64,000 nt of DNA from Bog-473 sp963763575 (GTDB taxonomy: Bacteria > Actinomycetota > Acidimicrobiia > Acidimicrobiales > RAAP-2): the NCBI GenBank assembly GCA_963763575.1, contig CAVXPD010000010.1, positions 124,001-188,000 on the forward strand. Direction: 5' to 3'. The notes beneath the pieces were generated by a model. The model searched no databases. It saw nothing but the letters and a program-made list of their open reading frames with translations, and was not told where the DNA came from. Positions 8,528-17,136 of the stretch are shown here, piece by piece (the first letter of the stretch is position 1; every line of letters begins with the position of its first letter). The position numbers were made by a program, and so were the translations under genes.

Positions 8528-9548
8528 CTATCGAGCGTCGACGAGGAGGTGGCGGTACACGGCGTTGGAGATCTGGCGCTTCAGCGAGCGGATCGCCTCC
8601 TTCTTGGTCTTGCCCTCGGCGACCTTGCGTTCGAAATAGAGGCGTCCCTCGGTTCTCGGGATTGCGGATCTGGGTGATGGCGGCCATGTGCAGCGCGTGG
8701 TTCAGCCGGCGGTTCCCGCGTTGGGAGACCCGGTGGACGACTCGGCCGCCCGAGGCGAATTCGATCGGTGCGGTCCCGCTGTAAGAAGCGAAGGCATCGC
8801 GGTTGGCGAAACGGCGCACATCGCCGGCATAGCCGATGAGTTGCGCGGCGACGATCGGACCGACCCCATAGATCTCGGTCAGCGAGGTTGCCGACGCCTT
8901 GATGGCGAGGCGGATCCGGCGGTGCGAGGCCTTGGTCTGCTCGTCGAGACGGCGGACATCGTCGAGGAGCTCGAGGGCCATGTCATAGCGGACCTGCTCG
9001 GCGGGGGTCTGAGGCGTGATGTTGGCCAAGAACCTCTCGCCGTCAGAAACGTACAATTCTTTGGCTAATCCGCCCGGAGAGAGCTCGGCCAAGAGGGCAT
9101 GGAGCCGACACACGACCCGAGTCCGATGGCTGCCGAGGTCGACGTTGCGCTTGGCCAAGTGCCGGAGGACCTGGGAGTGGTCAGCCGGTTCGACGCTGCG
9201 CAGGCTCGGGGCCCGAAAGGCGGCGACGGCGATCGAGTGGGCGTCGTTGGGGTCGTTCTTGTTGGAACGACTGGTGGCGAGCACCCGGATCCGAGCGGCC
9301 AAGGTGGCCGGGACGTCGAGTACCTCCTCACCTTGGGCCACGAGCTGTTGGGCCAACAAATAGCCCGTCCCGGCGGCCGACTCGATGGCCCACCTCCGCT
9401 TGTCGAAGGGCTCGGCCCACCGCACCAGTTGTTCGACCTGACGACGGGTCGCACGCACCTTGACGCTGGAGACCTCCTCTTCAGCCTCGTCGATGGCCAC
9501 CGCCGTGTGCGAAGCCTTGTGGGGGTCGACCCCGATCACCACATTCAT
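8528..9548 (-). pseudogene. IS110-family transposase, frameshifted near the end
   Basis: Starts ATG at 9548 behind a strong AAGGAGG signal. The N-terminal RuvC-like DEDD domain is present (IGVDPHK Asp8, AIESAAGTG Glu56, NDPNDAHS Asp99/Asp102). The C-terminal Transposase_20 region follows (EIYGVGPIVAAQLIGYAGDV, FASYSGTAPIEFASGG). After PENRG the frame slips: the same frame runs on to 8469 as unnatural Arg/Pro-rich sequence, while the next frame continues as RLYFERKVAEGKTKKEAIRS and ends VYRHLLVDAR plus stop at 8528. An extra base near 8660 explains this. These enzymes recombine DNA with a guide RNA; the frameshift probably inactivates this copy unless the base call is wrong. Confidence 0.85.
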
Positions 9549-10070
9549 GACTACCTCCTTGGTTGATGTGAACCACGGGGGCACTCCTGCTTGCGGTTGT
9601 TCGTGCTCGATCCTCTTTTGAGCCACTCCGTGGGCGAAGCCCCGATGGGACGCTCTTCGTACGAAAGCCACCCGACACAAATCGAGGGCAGGCACTACGA
9701 GAGCGACCCCACCGAGACCCCTTCACGCTAGGAAATCGCCCTAGCGCACGGAGCTAAGTCTCAAGCAGGCATCGGAGGCATGCCCCACTAGCTTATGGCG
9801 GCGTCAAAGTGGGGCGTTATGGCCCGACTGGTTTGCCGACGCCCACGGAGGGTGATCTTCGTCTCTCGGTTTGGAACAGTGGCCGAGCGAGAGGTCTAGG
9901 AGAGGGGCATCGACATGACCAAAGATCGAGGCCACGCCATGGACTGTCAATGGACCACATTGTGGTCGTTTTCTTCGAGAATCGTTCGAGCCGCATGCCC
10001 CCGAACACTGCCGGGAGTGGGAACCACCGGGGCCGGGCACGCCTTATTGGCATGGCCGCCCGTCAGCCCC
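9549..10070. other. 5' flank of IS110 element and intergenic DNA
   Basis: No gene is supported. It includes the untranslated region upstream of the transposase, where IS110-subgroup elements carry their guide RNA. A perfect 7-bp stem with a 7-nt loop lies at 9726-9746 (CGCTAGG / CCTAGCG). The element's left end cannot be placed exactly. Confidence 0.4.
9726..9746. repeat. Hairpin in IS110 upstream flank
   Basis: CGCTAGG, 7-nt loop, CCTAGCG. It may be part of the element's guide RNA or of its end; not tested. Confidence 0.35.
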
Positions 10071-10077
10071 TTGACAT

Positions 10078-10099
10078 TAGTTAACGATTTTGATAACTA
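10078..10099 (+). promoter_or_regulatory. Probable ArsR operator and promoter region
   Basis: Perfect inverted repeat TAGTTA-N10-TAACTA just upstream of the ArsR gene (start 10108). It overlaps the spacer downstream of a consensus TTGACA at 10071-10076. The AT-rich patch is unlike its surroundings. ArsR-family repressors bind such dyads, so autoregulation is likely (inference). Confidence 0.6.
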
Positions 10100-10107
10100 T
10101 TGTCTGA

Positions 10108-10449
10108 ATGGCACGCAAGACGGAGACCATGGCTCCGGTGCTGCATGCACTGGCGGATCCGACTCGTCTTCAGGCAGTTGAGCTTCTCAGCAGGGCGCCG
10201 CGCCGGGCTGGCGAACTTGCCTACGAGTTAGGTGTGAGCCCCCCGGCCATGAGCAAGCACCTGCGTGTGCTGCTCCAGGCGGGAGTCGTCGCCGACGAGC
10301 GACCCTCTGACGATGCCCGGGCGCGAGTGTTTCATCTGCGCGGAGAGTCAGTCGTAGCGGTACGCGCCTGGTTGGACCAGCTACAGGCTCACTGGGACGA
10401 GCAACTCGACGCCTTCAAGACCCACGTCGAAAGCAGAGGAAGACGATGA
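10108..10449 (+). CDS. ArsR-family winged-helix repressor
   Basis: 113 aa, the usual length. The helix-turn-helix is clear: HALADPTRLQAVELLSRAPR, then LAYELGVSPPAMSKHLRVLL and a wing (RARVFHLRG). The metal-binding ELCVCDL motif of arsenic or cadmium sensors is absent, as in the ArsR subgroup paired with SRPBCC genes. It overlaps the downstream SRPBCC/VOC gene by 4 nt, so the two are translationally coupled. It probably represses this two-gene operon through the dyad at 10078-10099. The ATG begins only 8 nt after that dyad. Confidence 0.9.
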   Translation: MARKTETMAPVLHALADPTRLQAVELLSRAPRRAGELAYELGVSPPAMSKHLRVLLQAGVVADERPSDDARARVFHLRGESVVAVRAWLDQLQAHWDEQLDAFKTHVESRGRR

Positions 10450-11300
10450 CCTCGAACGACATCGAAATGCAGCGCTCCATCGAGGCGGAGGTAGAGGTCG
10501 CCACCAATCCGGACACGGCGTTTAGAGCGTTCACCGACGAGTTAGATCTTTGGTGGGTGCGAGGGCCCATCAACCACCATGCGGGCGGCAGAGTTCTGGC
10601 TATGCGCTGCGAACCCGGCGTCGGCGGCCGGGTACTAGAGGTCTATGACGACTCGACCGGTGACGCCCTCGAACTGGCCCGGATCACCGCGTGGGAGCCG
10701 GGGCGTCGCTTGGCCTGGCAAAGTTCGCTCGATGACGTCAGTACCGAGGTGACATTCCTGGCCGCTGGAGCCTCGACCACTGTGCGGGTAGTTGCTCGCA
10801 TCCCTGCTGGCGGCGTCGATCGGGGGGGTACCTCCTGGATCCGAGTGGTTCCCAAGTGGTTCGGTGCCTGGTGCGAGCAGCGCGACGCTGCCCCCCATAA
10901 AGTTCGAGACATCGCCCGGCTGGCGCTCGGCATCTCCTACGCCAAGCCCGCAGCCGCTGCCCGCTGGCTCGCCAAGGTCTTCGGCTTCGAGTCCCCCGAT
11001 CCCCTCCCGGAGGATCTCGATCCACTGCCCGAGGGAGAGCACGGGCACCCCTGGATCGAATTCCGTGTTGGAAACAGTTCCCTCATGATCTTCAAGCTCG
11101 ACGAAGATGGGGGCGTCCGCGTCAACACCCACGTTCCGTGGGTGTACGTCAAGAACATCGAGGAGCATTTGCGGCGCGCCGAGGAGCAAGGGGCGACCAT
11201 CATCCAGAAGCTCGATGCACCGTGGGGTCTGCCCATGTACGTGGCGGAGGATCTGGAGGGCAACCGCTGGACATTCGCCCAGGCCCGGCCCACGATGTAG
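10446..11300 (+). CDS. SRPBCC (AHSA1-like) domain fused to VOC domain
   Basis: 284 aa. Residues about 10-130 match the START-like SRPBCC fold (EVEVATNPDTAFRAFTDELDLWW, GGRVLEVYDD, AWEPGRRLAWQS), which forms a ligand cavity. Residues about 155-284 match a vicinal-oxygen-chelate (glyoxalase/bleomycin-resistance-like) domain (GISYAKPAAAARWLAKVFGF, HPWIEFRVGNSSLMIFK, MYVAEDLEGNRWTFAQ). ArsR plus SRPBCC pairs are common, but fusion to a VOC domain is less so. The ligand is unknown. Its start overlaps the ArsR gene by 4 nt. Confidence 0.85.
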   Translation: MTSNDIEMQRSIEAEVEVATNPDTAFRAFTDELDLWWVRGPINHHAGGRVLAMRCEPGVGGRVLEVYDDSTGDALELARITAWEPGRRLAWQSSLDDVSTEVTFLAAGASTTVRVVARIPAGGVDRGGTSWIRVVPKWFGAWCEQRDAAPHKVRDIARLALGISYAKPAAAARWLAKVFGFESPDPLPEDLDPLPEGEHGHPWIEFRVGNSSLMIFKLDEDGGVRVNTHVPWVYVKNIEEHLRRAEEQGATIIQKLDAPWGLPMYVAEDLEGNRWTFAQARPTM

Positions 11301-11494
11301 TCCACATTGAAGAAATGGCGGGTTGCGTCCGGACCATTCGAATTGTCCCACCATGAGTCCGCTCGCCAGGCCACAGAGGGTGCCCCCGAACATCCGAGGC
11401 GCCGTTCGATCGACCTATCCCAATCCGCCGGGACCAGGCGCACTCCCTTTGGGGACGTTTTACACTGGCTCGTCGAACCGGACTTGGAGGTGGC

Positions 11495-12253
11495 GTGGGA
11501 AAGGTCGACTACGACGAGCGCCAGCACGCTGTCTACGCCGCCGGCAGGCAGATGTCGCCCGATGCGTTGCAGACCTGGATGGAAGCCTTCGCCCGCCACC
11601 TGCCGGAGACACGGCCACTGGTTTGGCTCGATCTGGGCTCGGGTGTCGGGCGTATGAGCCCGTCCTTGGCGAGCACCTTCGGCGGCCCCGTCTATGGCGT
11701 GGAGCCAGCCGACAAGATGCGTGCTCAGGCCATCGGCCTCGCGGGCCATCCCGCCGTCACGTATGCCGCTGGGTCCGCCGAGCACATCCCATTGCCAGAT
11801 TCCTCGTGTGACGCAGCACTGCTGTTCTTCGTCTGGCACCACGTCGTCGATCGGGATGGCGCTGCCCGCGAGTTGCGTCGGGTGGTGAAGCAGGGCGGCA
11901 AGGTCTTCGTACAGGCGAACTTCTCCGACAGGAGACCTGATGTCATGGTGGTTACACGTTGTGCCCGAATGGATGAACGTCCACCAAGCGCTGTACCAGT
12001 CTGAGGAAGAGCGTGATCAGTGACTTCGCCGGCGCCGGCTGGACGCTCGCCTCTCGTGACGAGATCACCTGGCTTCGGTCGCCGAGTCTGGCCGAGGATT
12101 TCGAAAGGTTGAGGCTGCGTCCCACATCGCTTTTCGAACATATGAGTGAGGGGGACGATCGAGGCCGGTTTTGCCAGGATCGAGGCAACGCTGCCCTCAC
12201 TCGACGACGGGCCTCAGTTCGAGACCAGCGCTCTGCTCGTCTTCGGACGCTAG
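11495..12253 (+). pseudogene. Class I SAM methyltransferase, three frameshifts
   Basis: The first frame gives the SAM-binding core: WLDLGSGVGRMSPSLA (motif I), VYGVEPADKMR, AAGSAEHIPLPDSSCDAALLFF and LRRVVKQGGKVFVQANFSD. Natural sequence then jumps frames: WWLHVVPEWMNVHQALYQSEEE, next ISDFAGAGWTLASRDEITWL to SLFEHMSE, and finally EAGFARIEATLPSLDDG to LLVFGR plus stop at 12253. So a roughly 252-aa methyltransferase is broken at about 11940, 12010 and 12155. Either the gene is dead or this stretch has several base errors. The substrate is unknown. Confidence 0.8.
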
Positions 12254-12404
12254 GAGCTGCGATAGTGCTCCATGCGATGGTTGGCAAACTCCGCTCAGCG
12301 CAGGCTTCGGGGCAGAGACCGGGGGGTGGACTAGTGACAACCAGCACCACGCGATCACTCGCATCTTGGGGGATCGAACTGCGAGCTGGGGGAGCCCTAG
12401 TCGG

Positions 12405-13784
12405 ATGAAGCGCTCACGATTTCTTCAGTGGATCCTGCAGCCGGCCGTGTTTGTCGCGGTCGTCTTGTCGATGCTCTGCGGAGTGGCCACGAGCACCTCG
12501 GCCCATGGCGCAGCGACTGGCGGCCAGTTGCAGTTGAACCTGACCCGAAATGGTTCCTCGACAACGATGGGGGAGCCGGAAATCGCAGTCAATCCACAGG
12601 ACACCAAGGAGCTCTTCGTCTATTGGACGACCTTCCCGCACCCCCTCACAATCAGCGGTGCGGGAGCCAATCTCAAGCGGCCGTGCGGGGGATTGGTCTC
12701 ACTTAATAGTGGAAAGAGCTGGCATGTTGTTCAGGTGCCTACGAATCATGTGGCCAATACAAAGGGATGCGGCGATGCGGTCGCGGTCGCAGGTCCAGAT
12801 GGCACCTTGTACGCAGGAGGCATAGAACCTACGTTCGTGTCGACCGGGGGTTCCGGACCCTTCGGTCTGACGATCCACGGCCAGGACTATGTCACCAGCT
12901 CGTCGAACTGGGGTCGCACGTGGAGTCGTCCCGTCGAGACAATGGGGTCAGACGGCCAACGCTTCGTAACAGGCCACCCCGTTGACACCTTCGACCGACC
13001 TTGGCTCGCAGTCGATCAGTCGACCGGCACCGTGTATGCCGCGGGTCACAATCTCGCCGACCACGAGGCATACGTCACCGCGTCAACCAACAAGGCGCGA
13101 TCCTTCGGTCCGGTCTATCCGGTCGACTCGCCAACCTCCCCGAGCCTGGGGTTCAGCAGTTCGAACATCGTCGCCGCTCATGGAGTGCTGGCGGAGGCTT
13201 ATGAATCCTCGCAAGCGCCCGGCCAGACCTGTCCATGTCTCATATTCGAGACGAGTACAGACCACGGAGCGACATTCACACGCCACATCGTGCCGACGGA
13301 TAACGGCTCAAGCTCACCTGAGCCTTTTCTGGCGGCAGATACGAAAGTGAACGGCCGCTTCGCGTTGACCATCCTCGACTCGACCGGCAAGGAGAACCAG
13401 GTCTACGTGACAGACGACTCGGGTGCCACTTGGCAGGGACCAACACTCGTCGGAGAGAGCCCCCCGAACCCTCGCTTCAAACCCTGGATCACATTTGGCA
13501 CGTCGGGCAACCTCGCACTCGTCTGGAGAACGCAGTACGCCAACGGCACGTATGACGTCTGGGCAGCCGTCGGTCAGGTCGCGAGCAGCGGCAACGCCGT
13601 CTTCGGCACGCCCATCCATGTCAGCAGTGTGGCTGCGCCATATCCGTCGGGCTACGCCGCTGGAGATGACTTCTCGTGGATCATCTCCGATGCGCACTAC
13701 GCGCACGTTGGATGGGGTGACTCCAGAAATGGACCCGTTCAGGTGTGGTATGGACGCATACCCCTCTCGACGCCCAAGGGTTGA
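12405..13784 (+). CDS. Exported BNR/sialidase-like beta-propeller protein
   Basis: 459 aa from the ATG at 12405, preceded by GGAG about 10 nt upstream. The first ~33 residues form a Sec signal: MKRSR, then a hydrophobic core FVAVVLSMLCGVAT and a cleavage-like AHGA. Asp-box (BNR) patterns recur: SLNSGKSWHVV, SSSNWGRTWSRPV, STDHGATFTRH, TDDSGATWQGP, typical of six-bladed propellers. No sialidase catalytic set (Arg triad, Tyr/Glu) could be placed, so it may only bind sugars or act structurally. It is an apparently intact gene inside the decayed tRNA-Pro element. The frame is open upstream but without similarity. Confidence 0.8.
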   Translation: MKRSRFLQWILQPAVFVAVVLSMLCGVATSTSAHGAATGGQLQLNLTRNGSSTTMGEPEIAVNPQDTKELFVYWTTFPHPLTISGAGANLKRPCGGLVSLNSGKSWHVVQVPTNHVANTKGCGDAVAVAGPDGTLYAGGIEPTFVSTGGSGPFGLTIHGQDYVTSSSNWGRTWSRPVETMGSDGQRFVTGHPVDTFDRPWLAVDQSTGTVYAAGHNLADHEAYVTASTNKARSFGPVYPVDSPTSPSLGFSSSNIVAAHGVLAEAYESSQAPGQTCPCLIFETSTDHGATFTRHIVPTDNGSSSPEPFLAADTKVNGRFALTILDSTGKENQVYVTDDSGATWQGPTLVGESPPNPRFKPWITFGTSGNLALVWRTQYANGTYDVWAAVGQVASSGNAVFGTPIHVSSVAAPYPSGYAAGDDFSWIISDAHYAHVGWGDSRNGPVQVWYGRIPLSTPKG

Positions 13785-13935
13785 TGCGATCGCCAGAGGC
13801 CAACAAAGCGAGAAGAACGCTCAGGGTTTCGGAGCCTCCGCGGGTGCCCCCATACGCACAGGGTCACGATGCGACGGAGCTGCTCAACTATCCCAATGCC
13901 GGCGACGCTCCTATCACTTGTCAACCCCTCCTTCG

Positions 13936-14113
13936 GGGTTCGGGAGTGAAAACAGCGGACACAACATTGATGAGTCACTCGAGATGAGGACAGGCTCTTA
14001 TTAGGTCACGCGGTTTCGAGATCGTGGGCCCGGACTGAGGGTCGGCGTGTCGCTGGAAAGTCAGCCCCTGGGGGCGACAGAACTGGGGGGAGCCAGACCC
14101 GCAGCCCGAGGAT
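13936..14113 (-). ncRNA. Candidate guide-RNA region of an IS110-family remnant
   Basis: About 178 untranslated bases directly 3' of the transposase remnant align along their length with 61680-61856, 3' of the intact transposase. Shared blocks include AGCGGACA, CAGGCTCTTAT then AGGTCACGCG, and GCCCGAGGA. IS1111-type elements of the IS110 family carry the bridge RNA downstream of the transposase, so this is the expected place. The RNA itself is inferred. Confidence 0.4.
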
Positions 14114-14252
14114 TCAGCCGCGAGGCAAGTAGCGGTAGACCTCGCGGGCGACATAGCGCTTCAGAATGCGGATGGCCTCGTGTTTGGTGCGACCCTCCTT
14201 CACCCGGCACTCGAAGTAGACCTGGGTCTCGGGATCGTGTGCGATGCGGACA
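14114..14252 (-). pseudogene. IS110-family transposase C-terminal remnant
   Basis: The minus strand reads DPETQVYFECRVKEGRTKHE then RILKRYVAREVYRYLPRG and a stop at 14114. This closely matches the end of the intact transposase at 61857 (DPRTQAYMERRVKDGRSKSE, KRYVAREVYRFLPRA). Everything upstream is missing; at about 14252 the sequence changes into the integrase gene. The insertion and a later deletion therefore removed the integrase N-terminus. Confidence 0.75.
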
Positions 14253-14996
14253 TGGTGCTCACTTCGGCTCTCGACGCTCGCATCATCGCCGCCAGCCCGC
14301 TCGCTGGCATCGGGGTGCCGACAGTTTCGAGCCGACCCCGTAACGCCCTGACCGTCGAGCAGGTCGAGGCATTAGCGGCCACGGTCGATCCTTGGTGGCG
14401 ACCCTTCGTCCTTGTGCTCGCCTACTGCGGGCTTCGGCCCGGGGAAGCGGCCGCCCTACGGCGGAGGCACCTTGACGACTTTGGGCGCCTCACCATCGAA
14501 GGGGGGATTAGCGAGCACCGGGGCCAGCTCCTCGAGCGGGACACAAAGACGCACCGGGCCCGCATCGTTGAAGTGCCGGCCTCGGTACTAGCGGTGCTCC
14601 GTGAACACATCGAGCGCAATTGCATTCACCGTTCGGACGTATTGCTGTTTACGACCCCCACCGGCGAACCCGTTCGGTTGTCGAACTGGCGGCATCGAGT
14701 ATGGAACCCAGCAGCAAAAGCTCGAGTTTCCCAAATGGGCAACGCCATATGCCATGCGACACACCGCCGCCAGCCTCCTGGCTCAGCGGGGCGTTCCGGT
14801 CTCCGCTGCTGCAGCGTCACTGGGACACGACCCAGCGATCTTCCTTCGGACCTACGCGCACCTGTATCCGGGTGATTTGCGATCGGTAGCGGATGCCATG
14901 GACCACGCGCGAGCTGGGTCTCTCAACGGCCCACCACGGACCGCTCGTGACCAGCCAGACTCTTTGCCACACGGGGAAAACGCGGGGACAAAATGA
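14252..14996 (+). pseudogene. Tyrosine-recombinase integrase, truncated and frameshifted
   Basis: The catalytic half of a phage/ICE-type integrase. The natural sequence runs from LDARIIAASPLAGIG through LTVEQVEALAATV and the catalytic Arg in YCGLRPGEAAAL to VWNPAAKA. It then continues one base out of frame as LEFPKWATPYAMRHTAASLL (His-x-x-Arg region), LGHDPAIFLRTYAHL (His and catalytic Tyr) and ends ENAGTK. The N-terminal arm-binding and SAM-like domains are missing, replaced by the IS remnant. Its end is only 49 bases from the tRNA-Pro 3' end, the normal place for a tRNA-targeting integrase. Not functional as read. Confidence 0.85.
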
Positions 14997-15045
14997 GGCG
15001 CCGAGGAAGCATCCGAAATACCTGCATCCTGACCTGGACTTTTGG

Positions 15046-15120
15046 TCGGGCTGCCGGGATTTGAACCCGGGACCTCTTGACCCCCAGTCAAGCGCGCTAA
15101 CCAAGCTGCGCCACAGCCCG
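15046..15120 (-). tRNA. tRNA-Pro (anticodon GGG)
   Basis: A 75-nt cloverleaf on the minus strand: 7-bp acceptor stem CGGGCTG/CAGCCCG, D arm GCGCAGC-TTGGTTA-GCGC, anticodon stem CTTGA/TCAAG with loop CTGGGGG (anticodon GGG), and T arm CCGGGTTCAAATCCCGG. No CCA is encoded. Its 3' 42 bases recur at 7989 and, with two changes, at 6029, marking it as the integration target of the neighbouring element(s). Confidence 0.97.
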
Positions 15121-15343
15121 TGTGCCGTCGTCCCTCGTCAGAGCCGGTGAACGGCGGAGACACCCTAGCCCACGCGTAGGCCCGCGCCGATGGCGCAGGT
15201 CGGCCGGGCACGCATGACCGCCCCGTGGGAGCGTCACGGATGTCCCGGGACACAGAGGAGGCCCGCGCGCGCTTGGGTCGTTCCGCCCATGCGGTCGCAA
15301 TGCGGCCAAGCGCCGGAACCTCCCGGTGTGGTCGAATACGCGC

Positions 15344-16375
15344 ATGAGCCTCGATATCACCGCCGACATCCGCCTCGACCCGCGCCTCCGGCGCTTTTTG
15401 GAGTTCGTCCCGTCGGAGCCCATGTCCGACGTCGCTTCGCGCGAGGAGTTGTTGGCCCAGGCCAACACGCCCGAGGCCCTGAGGGCACGAGAGGCGATGC
15501 GCACCTTCATGGATCTGTGCGACAACGAGGACGTGGCGCCCTCGACCGGGCTCACCGTGACCACTCGCAACTTCACCTCGGAGCCAGACGGCAACACCGT
15601 GAAGCTCCAGATCATCCGCCCTGACTCGCACGACCCTCTCCCCTGCGTCTATTACATCCACGGGGGCGGGATGGCCGCTATGTCCTGTTTCGACGGGATG
15701 TACCGCGCCTGGGGCCGCATCATCGCGGGCAACGGCGTGCAGGTCGTGATGGTCGACTTCCGCAACTGCATCGTTCCCTCCTCCGCGCCCGAGGTTGCGC
15801 CGTTCCCCGCCGGGCTAAACGACTGCGTCTCCGGCCTGCACTGGGTCGTCTCCCATGCCGACGAGCTGGGCATCGACCCGGTACGCCTCGTCGTCGCCGG
15901 TGAATCCGGTGGCGGCAACCTGACCCTGGCCACCGGCCTCAAGCTCAAGCGCGACGGCGATCTGGGGCTGATCAAGGGGCTCTACGCACTCTGCCCTTAT
16001 ATCGCAGGCCAGTGGCCCGCCCCCGACTGTCCCTCGAGCGTCGAGAACGAAGGCATCTTGCTCCGCCTGCACAACAATCGTGGAGCGATGGGCTACGGGA
16101 TCGAGGCGTTCAAAGAACGCAACCCGCTGGCGTGGCCCTCCTTCGCCGAAGTCGAGGACGTCAGGGGCTTCCCACCCACCGTCATCAACGTGAACGAGTG
16201 CGACCCGCTGCGCGACGAGGGCATCAACTTCTACCGGCTGCTGCTCTCGGCTGACGTACCGGCGCGCTGCCGGCAGATGATCGGGACCATGCACGGTACC
16301 GAGATCTTTGCAATCGCTTGCCCGGACGTGAGCCACGACACTGCCCGGGACATCGCGGCCTTCGCCCGGACCTGA
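15344..16375 (+). CDS. HSL-type alpha/beta hydrolase (carboxylesterase)
   Basis: 343 aa of the hormone-sensitive-lipase (GDXG) family. The oxyanion motif HGGG is at residues 106-109, the nucleophile elbow GESGG has Ser188, the acid is probably Asp287 (NECDPLRD) and the base His317 (MHGTE). Family members hydrolyse short-chain esters in the cytosol; the physiological substrate is unknown. ATG 15344 was chosen because no family similarity lies upstream. It is the first intact gene beyond the tRNA-Pro and is transcribed away from it, convergent with the gamma-carbonic-anhydrase operon. Confidence 0.92.
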   Translation: MSLDITADIRLDPRLRRFLEFVPSEPMSDVASREELLAQANTPEALRAREAMRTFMDLCDNEDVAPSTGLTVTTRNFTSEPDGNTVKLQIIRPDSHDPLPCVYYIHGGGMAAMSCFDGMYRAWGRIIAGNGVQVVMVDFRNCIVPSSAPEVAPFPAGLNDCVSGLHWVVSHADELGIDPVRLVVAGESGGGNLTLATGLKLKRDGDLGLIKGLYALCPYIAGQWPAPDCPSSVENEGILLRLHNNRGAMGYGIEAFKERNPLAWPSFAEVEDVRGFPPTVINVNECDPLRDEGINFYRLLLSADVPARCRQMIGTMHGTEIFAIACPDVSHDTARDIAAFART

Positions 16376-16390
16376 CCAGACGGGTAACGC

Positions 16391-16909
16391 TCAGTCGATC
16401 CGGCGGAGCGCTTCGCGGTAGCGCTTTCCGTTCGCCACGTACTCGGCTGCGGAGAGGCGGTTCAGCGGTACGTTGGACCTTCCCTCGAGAATCCTCGCGG
16501 GCACGCCCAGCGCCAGCGCTCCGGGTGGGATGATCATGTTGTTCGGCACGACCGCGTTGGCTCCCACTGTCGCCCCGTAGCCCACGACCGCGTGGTGCAG
16601 CACGATGCACCCCGAGCCCGCGAGCGCGTCGTCCTCGATCATGCAGCCTTCGAGGTGCGTGATGTGCCCGACCACGCACCCGTCGCCGATGACCGTGGGG
16701 AAGCCGGGCCCGGCATGGATCACGGTTCCGTCTTGAATGGACGAACCCGACCCGATCGTGATGGTGCCGAAGTCACCACGCAGGACCGCGTGCGGCCACA
16801 CGCTGGACTCGGCGCCGATGGTCACGTCACCGATGATCACCGCGTCGGGATGGACGTAGGCGTCGGCGTGGATTCGCGGTGCAACGCCGTCGAGTTCGTA
16901 GACCGGCAT
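16391..16909 (-). CDS. Gamma-carbonic-anhydrase-family protein
   Basis: 172 aa, a left-handed parallel beta-helix of hexapeptide repeats (VIIGDVTIGAESSVWPHAVL, ITIGSGSSIQDGTVIH). Metal-ligand histidines are in VIHAGPG and VVGHITHLEGC, as in gamma-class carbonic anhydrases and YrdA/PaaY-like proteins. Many members are not active anhydrases, so the reaction is uncertain. It lies 10 nt downstream of the small zinc-ribbon membrane gene and probably shares its operon with der. The start ATG (MPVYELDG) fits the family. Confidence 0.9.
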   Translation of the reverse strand: MPVYELDGVAPRIHADAYVHPDAVIIGDVTIGAESSVWPHAVLRGDFGTITIGSGSSIQDGTVIHAGPGFPTVIGDGCVVGHITHLEGCMIEDDALAGSGCIVLHHAVVGYGATVGANAVVPNNMIIPPGALALGVPARILEGRSNVPLNRLSAAEYVANGKRYREALRRID

Positions 16910-16919
16910 GCGCAGGACC

Positions 16920-17123
16920 CTATACGTGGACGGCGATCCAGGTCACACCCTGATAGCCGCGGTAACCGAGGTAGATGACGCTGGCCACCAGCATCAACTT
17001 GAAGTACCACGGGATCGGGCCGCGCTCCTGTTCGGCCAGGATCGTTCCGCAGGTCGGGCACTCACCCTCGTCGCCGAGCTCCTCGTCCTCGACCAGCGCG
17101 TCGCACTCTTCGCACCACGCCAT
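16920..17123 (-). CDS. Small zinc-ribbon membrane protein
   Basis: 67 aa. N-terminal CEEC (residues 4-7) and CPTC (22-25) make a zinc ribbon, followed by one membrane segment (FKLMLVASVIYLGYRGYQGV, about 41-60). Unrecognised beyond that. It lies between der and the gamma-carbonic-anhydrase gene with short gaps (13 and 10 nt), so it is co-transcribed with a ribosome-assembly GTPase. Its topology places the ribbon probably on the cytoplasmic side (inference). Confidence 0.8.
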   Translation of the reverse strand: MAWCEECDALVEDEELGDEGECPTCGTILAEQERGPIPWYFKLMLVASVIYLGYRGYQGVTWIAVHV

Positions 17124-17136
17124 CAGACAGCGACCC

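Noticed and set aside
8528..9548. Programmed frameshifting in the IS110 transposase
   Set aside because: IS110-family transposases are normally one frame, no slippery sequence was seen, and other genes here also carry single-base shifts.
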